DNA of 64,000 nucleotides from UBA1757 sp045627385 (GTDB taxonomy: Bacteria > Bacteroidota > Bacteroidia > Bacteroidales > UBA1402). The first letter of the stretch is position 1; every line of letters starts with the position of its first letter. The stretch is taken from the NCBI GenBank assembly GCA_045627385.1, contig JAZQNO010000018.1:10765-74764 (forward strand), read 5' to 3'. The notes beneath the pieces are model-generated. The model searched no databases. It was not told the DNA's origin and saw nothing but the letters and a program-made list of their open reading frames with translations. Shown here piece after piece: positions 43,247-53,303 of this stretch. The position numbers were made by a program, and so were the translations under genes.

Positions 43247-44622
43247 TTGCTGTATTTCTGACGGAGTTGTGGAACAAGACGGTCGATATTGCCGGCACCC
43301 AGCGTGAGCAGGACGTCCATCTGATGGCTGTCGAGTTCTTCAAGTACCTTGTCGGCCTGACAGAGGGTCTTGCGGGAACTGGTGATGCGGTCGAGCAGCA
43401 TTTGGGAGGTAACGCCGGGAATGGGCTGTTCACGGGCCGGATAGATGTCCAGCAGGATAATGTCGTCCAATTGCGACAAGACAGCAGCGAACTGGTCGGC
43501 GAAATCTCTCGTGCGCGTGTAAAGGTGAGGCTGGAAAATACCCGTGATGCGTTTGTCGGGGAACAGGGCCTTGACCGAAGCGATGCTGGCTTTCAGTTCG
43601 TCGGGATGATGGGCATAATCGTCGATGTAGACGAAATCGTCGCGGCGCACCTGTATGTCGAAGCGACGCCAGTTGCCCTGGAAGGAAGCCAGGCCGCGAC
43701 GCAGTTCGTCGTCGCTGACTCCGTTGAGATGGGCCAGAGCCATGGCGGCCACGGAGTTCTCCACATGGATCATCATCGGCACACCCAGTTCGATGCCCCG
43801 GATGCAGCCTTCGGGATAATGGAAATCGTAGAACAGACGTCCCTGCTCCACTTTCACGTTGTCGGCATAAAAATCGGCCTCGGAGGGATTGTCCTGCAGG
43901 GGCGAAGCATAGGTGTAGACCTTCACGCCTGCCGCCGGACGCGGCTTCAGGGCCAGGCCCTTCTTCACGATAAGACATCCGTCGGGACGGATGAGCGAGG
44001 TGAAATGGGCAAAACTTTCCAGATAGGCTTCGTGGGTGCCGTAGATGTCGAGGTGGTCGGCGTCGGTGGCGGTGACCACGGCCATATAGGGACGCAGATG
44101 ATGGAAAGAGCGGTCGAATTCGTCGGCTTCAATGACGGCCAAATCGCTCTTCTCCGAAAGCAGCAGGTTGGTCTGATAGTTTTTGGAGATGCCGCCCAGA
44201 AAGGCGTTGCAGTCGACAGAGGACTGACGCAACAGATGGGCCAACAAGGTGCTCGTGGTGGTCTTTCCGTGCGTGCCGGAAACGCAGAGGGCCCGTTTGT
44301 CTTTGGAAATCTCGCCCAGCACTTCGGCGCGCTTCATGATGGTGAAGCCGTTCTGGCTGAAATAGACCAGTTCGGGGTGTTCCATCGGCACGGCGGGCGT
44401 GCGCACGACCAAGGTGGTCTCCGGATCGCGGAAGGCCTCGGGAATGAGCTCGGCAGAGTCTTCGTAATGGATGGAGACCCCTTCTTTTTCCAGTGCCAGC
44501 GTCAGGTCGGAGGGAGTGCGGTCGTAACCGGCGACGGGCAGGTTTTCGTGACGGTAGTAGCGGGCCAGATTGCTCATGCCGATACCGCCGATTCCTATGA
44601 AATAGACTCTTTTGATGTTCAT
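43243..44622 (-). CDS. murC: UDP-N-acetylmuramate--L-alanine ligase
   Basis: A 459-residue Mur ligase that adds L-alanine to UDP-MurNAc. It shows the Rossmann start VYFIGIGGIGMSNLARYY, the ATP loop CVSGTHGKTTTSTLLAH, central IEADEFDRSFHHLRP and late FQPHLYTRTRDFADQF. All are specific to MurC rather than other Mur ligases. It overlaps murG and ftsQ by 4 bp each, indicating coupled translation. Confidence 0.97.
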   Translation of the reverse strand: MNIKRVYFIGIGGIGMSNLARYYRHENLPVAGYDRTPSDLTLALEKEGVSIHYEDSAELIPEAFRDPETTLVVRTPAVPMEHPELVYFSQNGFTIMKRAEVLGEISKDKRALCVSGTHGKTTTSTLLAHLLRQSSVDCNAFLGGISKNYQTNLLLSEKSDLAVIEADEFDRSFHHLRPYMAVVTATDADHLDIYGTHEAYLESFAHFTSLIRPDGCLIVKKGLALKPRPAAGVKVYTYASPLQDNPSEADFYADNVKVEQGRLFYDFHYPEGCIRGIELGVPMMIHVENSVAAMALAHLNGVSDDELRRGLASFQGNWRRFDIQVRRDDFVYIDDYAHHPDELKASIASVKALFPDKRITGIFQPHLYTRTRDFADQFAAVLSQLDDIILLDIYPAREQPIPGVTSQMLLDRITSSRKTLCQADKVLEELDSHQMDVLLTLGAGNIDRLVPQLRQKYSK

Positions 44623-45725
44623 TTTTCAATCAGTTTGATCACTTCGTCCGCGATGCGTGAAGCCGAATTGTATTGGGCGAGTTTTTGGATATTGGTACGC
44701 AACACGTCCAGCCGCTGGGGCTGTGCGATGAGTTCAAGCGCCGTAGGCACGAGTTTTTCCAGCGCTTCCGCGTCGCGGACCATCACAGCGGCGTCTTCGT
44801 TGACCAGAGCCAGCGCGTTCTTGGTCTGATGGTCTTCAGCCACATTGGGCGAAGGCACCAGAATGACCGCTTTGCCCAGCAGACAGAGTTCGGAGATGGA
44901 GCTGGCGCCGGCACGGGAGACGATGAGGTCGGCCATGGCGTAGGCGTAATCCATACGGTCGATGAATTCGGTCACGTGGACATGCTTCAAGGTCTTGCCT
45001 TCGAGGCTGGACAGGATATTCTGATAATAGTATTTGCCGGTCTGCCAGAGCACCTGGATGCCCGAGGTTTCCAGCGTGTCTACGGCTGCCAGCAGGCTGC
45101 GGTTGATGGTGCCGGCACCCAGACTGCCACCGGTGATGAGCATCACAGGTTTGTCGGACTCCATCCCGTAATAGGCCAAGGCTTCCTCGCGCAGGTTTTT
45201 GGCAGCCAACAGGTCCTGACGCACAGGATTGCCTGTAAGCAGTATCTTGTCGGCGGGGAAGAATTTTTCCATGCCCTGATAGGCCACACATATCTTTTCC
45301 GCCTTGGCAGCCAGCAGTTTATTGGTGACGCCGGCATAGGAGTTCTGTTCCTGGATGAGGGTGGGCACGCCCAGTGCGGCGGCGGCGCGAAGCAGCGGAC
45401 CGCTGGCATAGCCGCCCACTCCGACGGCCACCTGAGGCTTGAATTCTTTCACGATGCGGCGGGCCTTGCCCATGCTTTTCCACAAATTCAGCAGGGTACG
45501 CACATTGCGCAAGAGATGTTTGCGGTCGAATCCGCTCACCGGAAGACCCACAATCTGATAGCCTGCAGCAGGAACGCGCTGCATTTCCATGCGGTTTTCG
45601 GCTCCCACGAAGAGGAATTCGGCTTCAGGCAGTTTGGCCTTCAACGCGTTGGCAATGGAGATGGCCGGAAAGATATGGCCTCCAGTGCCGCCACCCGAGA
45701 TGATGAATTTTGGTTTTGCTTCCAT
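44619..45725 (-). CDS. murG: UDP-GlcNAc--lipid I N-acetylglucosaminyltransferase
   Basis: A 368-residue GT28 glycosyltransferase that turns lipid I into lipid II at the inner face of the membrane. Seen are the N-terminal G loop ISGGGTGGHIFPAISIANAL, VGVGGYASGPLLRAA, LIQEQNSYAGVTNK and the donor site ITGGSLGAGTINRSLLA, plus SRAGASSISELCLLGKA. The start lies 19 bp after ftsW. Confidence 0.97.
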   Translation of the reverse strand: MEAKPKFIISGGGTGGHIFPAISIANALKAKLPEAEFLFVGAENRMEMQRVPAAGYQIVGLPVSGFDRKHLLRNVRTLLNLWKSMGKARRIVKEFKPQVAVGVGGYASGPLLRAAAALGVPTLIQEQNSYAGVTNKLLAAKAEKICVAYQGMEKFFPADKILLTGNPVRQDLLAAKNLREEALAYYGMESDKPVMLITGGSLGAGTINRSLLAAVDTLETSGIQVLWQTGKYYYQNILSSLEGKTLKHVHVTEFIDRMDYAYAMADLIVSRAGASSISELCLLGKAVILVPSPNVAEDHQTKNALALVNEDAAVMVRDAEALEKLVPTALELIAQPQRLDVLRTNIQKLAQYNSASRIADEVIKLIEK

Positions 45726-45744
45726 AGGACGTATCGTTTGGTTT

Positions 45745-47001
45745 CTATATGATTTCTTCTGTCGGCTCTTCGGTTTTTTTCTCGAGGATGTCCTGCACCT
45801 GCAGATCGGCCTCGGTGATGGAGTCGGTCATTTCCATCTGTGCGAGTTGGGCCTGTCGTTCGATGCCAAACTGGCTGACGCGCAGAATCACCTCGAAATA
45901 CAGGCAGGTGATGATGACCGATGTGCCGCCGCGGCTGACCAGCGGCAAGGTCTGTCCGGTGACCGGAAGGGCTCCTACGGCAACGGCCAGATTGAAGAAG
46001 GCCTGAATGGCTATGATGAGCGAGCAGCCGATGACCAGGAGCGAAGGCACAGGTCTGGCGCAACTTCGGGCGATGCGTCGGCAACGGAACAGCAGCAATA
46101 TGTACAGCAGCGGCGTGAACAGCATGCCCAGCCACCCCATTTCTTCGATAATGATGGCATAGATGAAGTCTGAATAGGCCTGAGGCAGGAAATCGCGCTG
46201 GGTGCTGTTGCCGGGGAACTTTCCCAGAAACTTGCCGTTGGCGATGGCTATCTTGGCATAGTGTATCTGAGCGTTGTCGTCGGTTTTCTGATAAGAGGGA
46301 TCCAGTACGTCCACTTCGTGAGTGACCAGACGGTTGTGCCAGGTTTCCCAACGGTCGATGCCAGGCACCGAAGGAATCAGACGCAGCAGGAGGAATGCAA
46401 AGAGAAAGATGACCGCTGCCGAGGCAGAGAGGACACGCATATGGAGTTTCGGAAGTCCTCCGATGAGCATCATCAGATAGGCGGTCAGAGCCACCAGTAT
46501 GGCGGTGGACAGGTTCTGCGTGACAATGAGCAGACAGATCACGCCGGTGGCGATGAGCACTTTCCAGAAAGCGATTCGAAGCGCCTCTTCACTGTCCTTG
46601 TTTTTGGCGCTGCCGATGGTCCATGCGATGTAGAGCACCAGAGTAATCTTGGCCAGTTCGGAGGGTTGGAACTGGATGCCGAATATGTTGAGCCAGCGCG
46701 TGCCTCCGTTGAGTTCCACACCTATGATAGGGGTGATGATAAGCAGTACGATGGACAGCAGCAATCCGAAATAGGCGGTGATGAGCGTGTATTTGTAGGA
46801 CAGCCGCTGAGCGGCTACCACGATGCCAAATCCGACAAACAGGAAGAAAGCGTGGCGAATGATGGGCTGATAGGGATGGGCCCGACCGTAGGAAAGCGTA
46901 CCCATGGCGCTGAAACATTCCACCAGGCTCAGCAGACAGAGCATGATGAAGATGACCCAGATCATGTAGTCGCCTTTCAGGAGTTTGTTCTTCGGTTCCA
47001 T
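45745..47001 (-). CDS. ftsW: Lipid II polymerase FtsW (SEDS family)
   Basis: A 418-residue SEDS-family membrane glycosyltransferase with about ten helices that polymerises lipid II at the septum with FtsI. It shows GGTRWLNIFGIQFQPSELAKI near the middle and GWLGMLFTPLLYILLLFRC, then GALPVTGQTLPLVSRGGTSV near the end, all SEDS signatures. A cytoplasmic tail of about 40 acidic residues follows. In the dcw cluster between murG and murD the protein is FtsW rather than RodA. Confidence 0.94.
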   Translation of the reverse strand: MEPKNKLLKGDYMIWVIFIMLCLLSLVECFSAMGTLSYGRAHPYQPIIRHAFFLFVGFGIVVAAQRLSYKYTLITAYFGLLLSIVLLIITPIIGVELNGGTRWLNIFGIQFQPSELAKITLVLYIAWTIGSAKNKDSEEALRIAFWKVLIATGVICLLIVTQNLSTAILVALTAYLMMLIGGLPKLHMRVLSASAAVIFLFAFLLLRLIPSVPGIDRWETWHNRLVTHEVDVLDPSYQKTDDNAQIHYAKIAIANGKFLGKFPGNSTQRDFLPQAYSDFIYAIIIEEMGWLGMLFTPLLYILLLFRCRRIARSCARPVPSLLVIGCSLIIAIQAFFNLAVAVGALPVTGQTLPLVSRGGTSVIITCLYFEVILRVSQFGIERQAQLAQMEMTDSITEADLQVQDILEKKTEEPTEEII

Positions 47002-47013
47002 CTTGTTTCGGAT

Positions 47014-48348
47014 TTACAGTTTGCTGACGCAGGCTTTGAACTGGCGGCCGCGGTCTTCGTAGCTTTTGAACAGGTCGAAACTGGCGCAACAGGGCGACAG
47101 GAGCACCGTATCGCCGGGACGGGCCATTTCAGAACAGAGTTTCACGGCCTCTTCCATGGAACCGGCATCGCGGATCTCCCCTACTTTGCCGTCGAAGAAA
47201 GCGTGCAGTTTGGCATTGTCCACACCCAGGAACACCAGACTGTGAACTTTGTCCTTGACCAGCTGTTCGATTTCGGTATAGTCGTTGCCCTTGTCGGTGC
47301 CTCCGAGAATCAGAACCAGCGGAGTCGTCATCGATTCGAGCGCATACCAGCAGGAGTTCACATTGGTGGCCTTCGAGTCATTGATGTAGGTCACGCCATT
47401 GACGGTGCCGGCGGCCTCGAGACGGTGTTCCACGCCTTGGAAGTCGCTCAGGGCCTCGCGGATATTGTCTTTGCGTATCCGGGCGATGTTGGCCGAGATG
47501 GCCGATGCCATGGTGTTGTACATGTTGTGCGTGCCACGCAGGGCCAGGGCTTCCTGTTCGATCTGGAACTGCTGCTCGGGCGTGTCAATGACCAGGACGT
47601 TGTTTTCGATGAATGCCTTGATGCCCTCGTCGCGCTTGAGCGAGAAGGGGTAACGGCGGGCAGTGACCGGATATTTGGGCAGTTCGCGCGCGATGATGGG
47701 GTCGTCGTTCCAATAGATGAAGGCATCCTGGGGCCGCTGGTTGCGGATGATGCGGAACTTGGCGTCGACGTATTCCTGCATGTTGTAGTGATAGCGGTCG
47801 AGATGGTCGGGCGTGATGTTCAGCAGCACGGCCACGTCGGCACGGAAATCGAACATGTAGTCGAGCTGGAAGCTGCTCAGCTCGATGACGTAGTATTCAT
47901 GGTCGCCTTGAGCCACCTGCAGAGCCAGGCTCTTGCCCACGTTGCCGGCCAGACCTACGTCCAGACCGCCTTTCTTGAGGATGTGCCAGGTGAGCATGGT
48001 GGTGGTGGTCTTGCCGTTGCTGCCGGTGATACAGATCATCTTGGCCTGCGTGTAGCGGCCGGCAAATTCGATTTCGGAAACGATGGGTATGCCCTGTTCT
48101 TTGATAGCCTGAATGACGGGAGCCTTGTCGGGAATGCCCGGGCTCTTGACGATTTCGTCGGCGTTGAGGATGAGTTCCATCGTGTGATGGCCTTCTTCCC
48201 AATCGATCCCATATTGGCCGAGCAGGTCGCGGTAGGTCTCCTTGATGGGCGACATATCGCTGACAAATACATCGAAGCCTTTGACTTTGGCCAGGACGGC
48301 TGCACCGGCGCCGCTTTCGCCGGCGCCCAAAACGACAATTCTGCTCAT
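47014..48348 (-). CDS. murD: UDP-N-acetylmuramoylalanine--D-glutamate ligase
   Basis: A 444-residue Mur ligase adding D-glutamate. It has IVVLGAGESGAGAAVLAK, the ATP loop ICITGSNGKTTTTMLT, VIELSSFQLDYM, the ribose/UDP-side NITPDHLDRYH and INDSKATNVNS, and VLLSPCCASFDLFKSYEDRG near the C-terminus, which is specific for MurD. It is 12 bp before ftsW. Confidence 0.97.
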   Translation of the reverse strand: MSRIVVLGAGESGAGAAVLAKVKGFDVFVSDMSPIKETYRDLLGQYGIDWEEGHHTMELILNADEIVKSPGIPDKAPVIQAIKEQGIPIVSEIEFAGRYTQAKMICITGSNGKTTTTMLTWHILKKGGLDVGLAGNVGKSLALQVAQGDHEYYVIELSSFQLDYMFDFRADVAVLLNITPDHLDRYHYNMQEYVDAKFRIIRNQRPQDAFIYWNDDPIIARELPKYPVTARRYPFSLKRDEGIKAFIENNVLVIDTPEQQFQIEQEALALRGTHNMYNTMASAISANIARIRKDNIREALSDFQGVEHRLEAAGTVNGVTYINDSKATNVNSCWYALESMTTPLVLILGGTDKGNDYTEIEQLVKDKVHSLVFLGVDNAKLHAFFDGKVGEIRDAGSMEEAVKLCSEMARPGDTVLLSPCCASFDLFKSYEDRGRQFKACVSKL

Positions 48349-48353
48349 ATCTC

Positions 48354-49634
48354 TTATCTGATTTTCAATGTTAAAATGGTCAATGCCGCCAGACCGATGC
48401 TGATGATCCAGAAGCGGAAGGTTATCTTGGTTTCAAACTGCAGCTTGGCATCGTTGCCTTTGAAGCGTACGGTCGAAGTGGGATCGGCTTTGAGCACCTT
48501 GTCCATGGAGGTTCGGAAATGGTCGTGGATGGGCGTGCGCTTCCAGATGCGCATGTGTTTGCCGCGACGTTTGCCCAGTTTGTAACAGAAGCGCTGGAAG
48601 ATGACCGAGAGGCTTTCCACCATGAACACGCCGCATAGGATGGGCAGTAGCAGTTCCTTGTGAATACAGAGCGCGGCCACGGCCACGATGCCACCAATGG
48701 TGAGGCTGCCGGTATCGCCCATGAAGATTTCGGCAGGATACGAATTGTACCAGAGAAAACCGATGAGAGCGCCCACGAAGGTGCTCATGAAAACGACAAT
48801 TTCCTGACTTCCTGGGATGTACATAAGATCGAAATAGTCGGCCGCCACCACATTGCTCGACACATAGGCCAGCAGCACCAGTGTCAGGCCGATGATGGCC
48901 GAATTGCCCGCCGCCATTCCATCGAGTCCGTCGTTGAGGTTCGCCCCATTGGAAACGGCGGTCACCACGAACACGGTCAGCAGGACGAAGAAGATCCAAC
49001 CGGCGGGATATTTGGCCTTTTCACCCAAGAAGTTGAAGAAATCGGCATAGTTGAGGTTGTGTCCTTTGATAAAGGGAATGGTGGTGCGGGTCGACTTCAC
49101 GTCGGGCGACTTGACCACGATTTCGGTATTGTCGACGATACGGGTCTCCACCCGTTCGTTCATCGTCACCTGGGGGCTGTAACGCAGCGTCAGACCCACG
49201 ATGAGGCCCAACAGCACCTGTCCGCCAATCTTGACCCATCCGTTCAAGCCGTCCTTGTTCTTGCGGAAGGTCTTGATGTAGTCGTCGGCCAGACCAAGCG
49301 CACCCAGCAGCACCGTGGTGATGATCATCAGCCACATATACACGTTGTCGAGTTTGCCAATCAGCAGACAGGGTACCAGAATGGCGATGATGATGATTAC
49401 GCCGCCCATGGTGGGCACTCCCACTTTGTCTTTTCCGAAGGGATCGAGCCTCTCCTCGCGCTGCGTTTCTGAGATGTTGCGACGGCGGAGAAGTTTGATG
49501 AAATGATGGCCGAACCACACCGAAATGACAATGGCGCAGACCATGGCGAAGATGGCCCGGAAGGTGATGTAGGAAAACACGCCGGCTCCGGGAAAATGGA
49601 TGGACTGCAGGTAATCGAAAAGATAGTTGAGCAT
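48354..49634 (-). CDS. mraY: Phospho-N-acetylmuramoyl-pentapeptide-transferase
   Basis: A 426-residue inner membrane enzyme with about ten helices. It transfers phospho-MurNAc-pentapeptide to undecaprenyl phosphate, forming lipid I. The catalytic aspartates are in LGLADDYIKTFRKN and NDGLDGMAAGNSA; GDTGSLTIGG and the HHH-like loop (TPIHDHF) are also present. It is 60-70 residues longer than E. coli MraY because of an insertion at about residues 175-225 (RTTIPFIKGHNLNYADFF), usual in Bacteroidota. It follows murE by 5 bp. Confidence 0.96.
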   Translation of the reverse strand: MLNYLFDYLQSIHFPGAGVFSYITFRAIFAMVCAIVISVWFGHHFIKLLRRRNISETQREERLDPFGKDKVGVPTMGGVIIIIAILVPCLLIGKLDNVYMWLMIITTVLLGALGLADDYIKTFRKNKDGLNGWVKIGGQVLLGLIVGLTLRYSPQVTMNERVETRIVDNTEIVVKSPDVKSTRTTIPFIKGHNLNYADFFNFLGEKAKYPAGWIFFVLLTVFVVTAVSNGANLNDGLDGMAAGNSAIIGLTLVLLAYVSSNVVAADYFDLMYIPGSQEIVVFMSTFVGALIGFLWYNSYPAEIFMGDTGSLTIGGIVAVAALCIHKELLLPILCGVFMVESLSVIFQRFCYKLGKRRGKHMRIWKRTPIHDHFRTSMDKVLKADPTSTVRFKGNDAKLQFETKITFRFWIISIGLAALTILTLKIR

Positions 49635-49639
49635 ATCTG

Positions 49640-51100
49640 TTAATTCATTAAGTCTTTGTAAGCCAAGGCTATTTCTTCCTTGTCATCGAAATGGTGCTTG
49701 ACACCTTTTATCTCCTGATAGTCTTCGTGACCTTTGCCGGCCACCAGCAGCAAATCGCCCTTGACAGCCAGACGCACGGCGGTGCGGATAGCCTGCCGGC
49801 GGTCCAGGATACAGAGCACCTTGCGCTGGTCCGAAGCGGGGACACCGGCATACATGTCGTCGAGGATATCCTGAGGTTCCTCGTTGCGGGGATTGTCACT
49901 GGTGAGAATCACCGTGTCGCTCAGACGACAGGCTTCGGCGGCCATCTCGGGGCGCTTGGTCTTGTCGCGGTTGCCGCCGGCGCCGACCACGGTGATGATG
50001 TGCGGGGCGTCGAGCTGGCGGAGCGTGTCGAGTACGTTGTGCAACGCATCGGGCGTGTGGGCGTAGTCGACTATGGAGATGAATCCGTTGGGCGAAGGCA
50101 GATATTCGAGACGGCCCGAAACGGGACGCAGGCGGCTGAGAGAGAGCAGCACTTCTTCTGGTTTGCGGCCCAGCAGCGTGGCGGCGCCGTAGACAGCCAG
50201 CAGGTTGGACACATTGAAACGTCCAATAAACTGCACGTGCACTTCACGCCCGTTGATGTCGAGTTGCATGCCTTCAAGATGGCTTTCCACCATACGGGCT
50301 CTGTAATCGGCCATGGTGCGGGTGGAATAGGTGTATTTGGAAGCCTTGGTGTTCTGAAGCATCACCAGACCATTCTTGTCGTCTGCATTGGTCAAGGCGA
50401 AAGCGCTGGCCGGCAGGGTGTCGAAGAAACGTTTCTTGGCTTTCAGATAGGCGTCGAAGGTCTTGTGGTAGTCGAGATGGTCGTGGGTGAGGTTGGTGAA
50501 AATGCCGCCCACGAATTCCAATCCGGCGATGCGGCCCTGCACGACGGCGTGTGAACTTACTTCCATGAAGGCATAGCGGCAACCGGCCTCGACCATTTCA
50601 GCCAGAAGGCAGTTGAGCGTATAGGCATCTGGAGTGGTGCGCTCGGTCGGAACGGCCTTTTCGTCGACATAGTTGCACACCGTCGACAGCAGACCGACCT
50701 TGTAGCCGAAACTGCGGAACATCTTATATAACAAGGTGGCGATGGTAGTCTTGCCATTGGTGCCGGTCACACCCACCAGTTCGAGACGTCGGGAGGGATG
50801 GCCGAACCAGGCTGCAGACACAGGACCCAGAGCGGCGGTGCTGTCGGACACTCTCAGATAGCAGACCCCTTCGCAACGGGTTTCGGGAAGGTTTTCGCAG
50901 ACGATGGCACAGGCGCCCTTGGCGATGACGTCTTCGATGAAGCGGTGTCCGTCGACTACAGATCCGCGCTGAGCCACAAAAAGGCACCCCTGCGAAGCTT
51001 TGCGCGAATCGAAGCAGAGCGAAGCTATTTCCAGGTCCATCGGACCAATCTGCTCGATAACATTCAGTCCTTCAATACATTCTGTAAGTTTCATCGGCAT
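49640..51100 (-). CDS. murE: UDP-MurNAc-tripeptide synthetase (meso-diaminopimelate type)
   Basis: A 486-residue Mur ligase adding the third amino acid of the stem peptide. It shows the ATP loop VTGTNGKTTIATLLYK, the carbamoyl-lysine region HDHLDYHKTFDAYLKAKKRFFD, and TSDNPRNEEP. DNPR is the meso-diaminopimelate-specific motif, so this organism should have A1-gamma peptidoglycan. Starts at 51100 or 51094 are both possible. murF does not follow, unlike in many dcw clusters. Confidence 0.96.
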   Translation of the reverse strand: MPMKLTECIEGLNVIEQIGPMDLEIASLCFDSRKASQGCLFVAQRGSVVDGHRFIEDVIAKGACAIVCENLPETRCEGVCYLRVSDSTAALGPVSAAWFGHPSRRLELVGVTGTNGKTTIATLLYKMFRSFGYKVGLLSTVCNYVDEKAVPTERTTPDAYTLNCLLAEMVEAGCRYAFMEVSSHAVVQGRIAGLEFVGGIFTNLTHDHLDYHKTFDAYLKAKKRFFDTLPASAFALTNADDKNGLVMLQNTKASKYTYSTRTMADYRARMVESHLEGMQLDINGREVHVQFIGRFNVSNLLAVYGAATLLGRKPEEVLLSLSRLRPVSGRLEYLPSPNGFISIVDYAHTPDALHNVLDTLRQLDAPHIITVVGAGGNRDKTKRPEMAAEACRLSDTVILTSDNPRNEEPQDILDDMYAGVPASDQRKVLCILDRRQAIRTAVRLAVKGDLLLVAGKGHEDYQEIKGVKHHFDDKEEIALAYKDLMN

Positions 51101-51101
51101 C

Positions 51102-53303
51102 TTATTTTAATCTGATGGTTATTTCCTGTCCCTGCCGGCAAGCCTGTCCGATGCGGAGCGACTGATAATAGACGCGCCCGTGGCCCTGTACATTGACCTG
51201 CAGTCCGGCGCTTTCCAACACATACAAAGCGTCGCGGAGTCCCATTCCGATGACGGAAGGCACCTGACCCGCCTGCATGGGGCGTCTATCGAAAGCCAGC
51301 GTGTCGGGCCGTTCTTCCACAAGGCTGAAGCGGTCGCCTTCGGGCATCGATGTCCTCACGTGGAGCCTGTCCATCGTATGGGAGGTGCGTTCCAGCAGAC
51401 CGGCTGCCACTTTGGGGCGGATGTCCAGCGTGTCGTCGGGCATCTTTTCCACCTGCACGTGCAGATCTTTCGAATAGACCTGTTCGGCAATCTGGTGGAA
51501 AACGCCGCCAGCCATGGTGGAACCCGAAGCATAACCGATTTTCGGATCGCGAATGACCACCATGCAGGTGTATTTGGGTTTGTCTGCCGGAAAATAGCCG
51601 CAGAAGGAGACCTGATAGTTCTTGCCGCCGGCCTTGTAGCCGGTGCTGCCTTTGGAAATCTGTGCCGTGCCGGTCTTGCCGGCGATGGAAACGACCTCGC
51701 TGGAGATGGCTCCACGACCGGTACCGCTGGTGATGACGCCCTCAAGCATGGTTCTGATTTCTTTGAGCGTACGTTCGCTGCAGATGCTCTTGCGGACCAC
51801 CTGCGGTTCGAATTTCTTTTCGATGACACCGTCGCGTTCGATATAGTCGACAAAATACGGGCGCATCAGGCAACCGTCGTTGGCAATGGCGTTGTAGAAG
51901 GCGCAGGTGTACATCGGCGGGATGGCGGTGACATATCCGTAGGCCATGGTGGGCAGATCGGTGGCAGACCAGTAGCGGTTGGAATCGTTGGGATGGGGAA
52001 TATAGGGGTGTTCGGCACCGGGAATCTCCAGACACAGGTCTTCACAGATGCCCATCTTATAGATGCGGTCCACGAAGCGGGCAGCCTCCTTCTTTCCCTG
52101 AAAACCGTTTGAAATGAGTTTGGCCATACCGATGTTTGACGAGTACCAGATGCTCTTTTCGGCTGTGATTTCTCCATAACCGCCGTGGTTGACGTTGTGG
52201 TCGGTGATAACCATTCCATTGCTGCCGGGCAATACATAGCGGCCGTTGCCCACATCGACAGGGTCCTCGGGTCTGACGCGACCCTCTTCGAGTGCGGCCA
52301 TCATGGCCACCGTCTTGAAGGTGGAGCCAGGCTCGCTGCGGTCGCTCACGGCATAGTTGGATATTTCGCCATAGTAGCCCGATGACTGGCGGCCCAGATT
52401 GCTGATGGCCTTGACACGGCCGGTGTTGACTTCGAGCAATATGGCGCAGCCGTTTGAGGCCTCGGTCTGGATGAGCATGTTGCGCAGAGCGGTTTCCACA
52501 ATGTCCTGATAAACCAGATTGATGGTGGTATGGAGATTGGAACCGGGCACGGGTGCTTCCTCGATAACGTCCATATAGCGGCCCGACACCTTTTCACGAC
52601 GGCCTCTGCCGTCTTTGCCTTTGAGGACATCATCGTAGTAGAGTTCGAGACCGTTCTTGCCGCCTTTGCCCATATCGGTGTAGATGTCGCCAATGGTGCG
52701 CGATGCGAGCGAACCGAATATCTTCTTACGCTCGGTGTAGTTTTTGGTGAAGAGACCGCTACGGTTGCGGCCAAGCCGGTAGAAGGGATACTGCTGTATT
52801 TCCTGAAGGTCGAAGTACGAGACGCGGACACGGGAAACCTGATATTCGCGGCTGCCGCGCTCAAGTCCCTTGTGCAGATGGGCAACATATTCCTCGGGCG
52901 TCTTGTCCTGAAGCTTGCGCGAAAGGGCCTCCGCCAGAGACCAGATATTGCTTTCCAAACTGTCGAGATAGTTTTGGTGCAGCCGTTCCTGTTCCTCGGG
53001 ACGGTTGGCCAGACTGCGGTCGAGATAGGTCTGGAAGTCCATGTAGAGGGCGTAAGTGGGAATGGTGGCCGCCATCAGCGCCCCGTTGTCGGCGTAAATG
53101 TTGCCGCGGGTAGCCGGGATGACCTTGTCTTCGACCACCTGCTTGCTCTGCCAGTATTTCCACTGATCGCCTTCGGTGAACTGGATATGTAGAACATTGA
53201 AGAGGATGGCCGCCATAATGGCAATGGACAAGACGGCAGACACCAGCGTGAAACGCTGGCGCATCAGATTCATTTCCTTCCTCTGTCTGTCGGAGTTATC
53301 CAT
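51102..53303 (-). CDS. ftsI: Septal penicillin-binding protein (FtsI/PBP3-like) with PASTA domain
   Basis: A 733-residue monofunctional transpeptidase. A single N-terminal helix (LVSAVLSIAIMAAILFNVLH) anchors it; a pedestal domain (PATRGNIYADNG) precedes the transpeptidase. The active-site serine is in SEPGSTFKT (SxxK), with SSN and KTGTAQ as the second and third motifs. A PASTA domain forms the last 60 residues (VPSVIGMGLRDALYVLESAG). It cross-links septal peptidoglycan with FtsW. Longer than E. coli FtsI, with an enlarged pedestal of about 200 residues. Its start overlaps the ftsL stop by one base. Confidence 0.94.
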   Translation of the reverse strand: MDNSDRQRKEMNLMRQRFTLVSAVLSIAIMAAILFNVLHIQFTEGDQWKYWQSKQVVEDKVIPATRGNIYADNGALMAATIPTYALYMDFQTYLDRSLANRPEEQERLHQNYLDSLESNIWSLAEALSRKLQDKTPEEYVAHLHKGLERGSREYQVSRVRVSYFDLQEIQQYPFYRLGRNRSGLFTKNYTERKKIFGSLASRTIGDIYTDMGKGGKNGLELYYDDVLKGKDGRGRREKVSGRYMDVIEEAPVPGSNLHTTINLVYQDIVETALRNMLIQTEASNGCAILLEVNTGRVKAISNLGRQSSGYYGEISNYAVSDRSEPGSTFKTVAMMAALEEGRVRPEDPVDVGNGRYVLPGSNGMVITDHNVNHGGYGEITAEKSIWYSSNIGMAKLISNGFQGKKEAARFVDRIYKMGICEDLCLEIPGAEHPYIPHPNDSNRYWSATDLPTMAYGYVTAIPPMYTCAFYNAIANDGCLMRPYFVDYIERDGVIEKKFEPQVVRKSICSERTLKEIRTMLEGVITSGTGRGAISSEVVSIAGKTGTAQISKGSTGYKAGGKNYQVSFCGYFPADKPKYTCMVVIRDPKIGYASGSTMAGGVFHQIAEQVYSKDLHVQVEKMPDDTLDIRPKVAAGLLERTSHTMDRLHVRTSMPEGDRFSLVEERPDTLAFDRRPMQAGQVPSVIGMGLRDALYVLESAGLQVNVQGHGRVYYQSLRIGQACRQGQEITIRLK

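Noticed and set aside
46261..48585. 774-codon plus-strand frame opposite ftsW, murD and mraY
   Set aside because: It crosses three certain genes on the other strand and has shadow-type composition.
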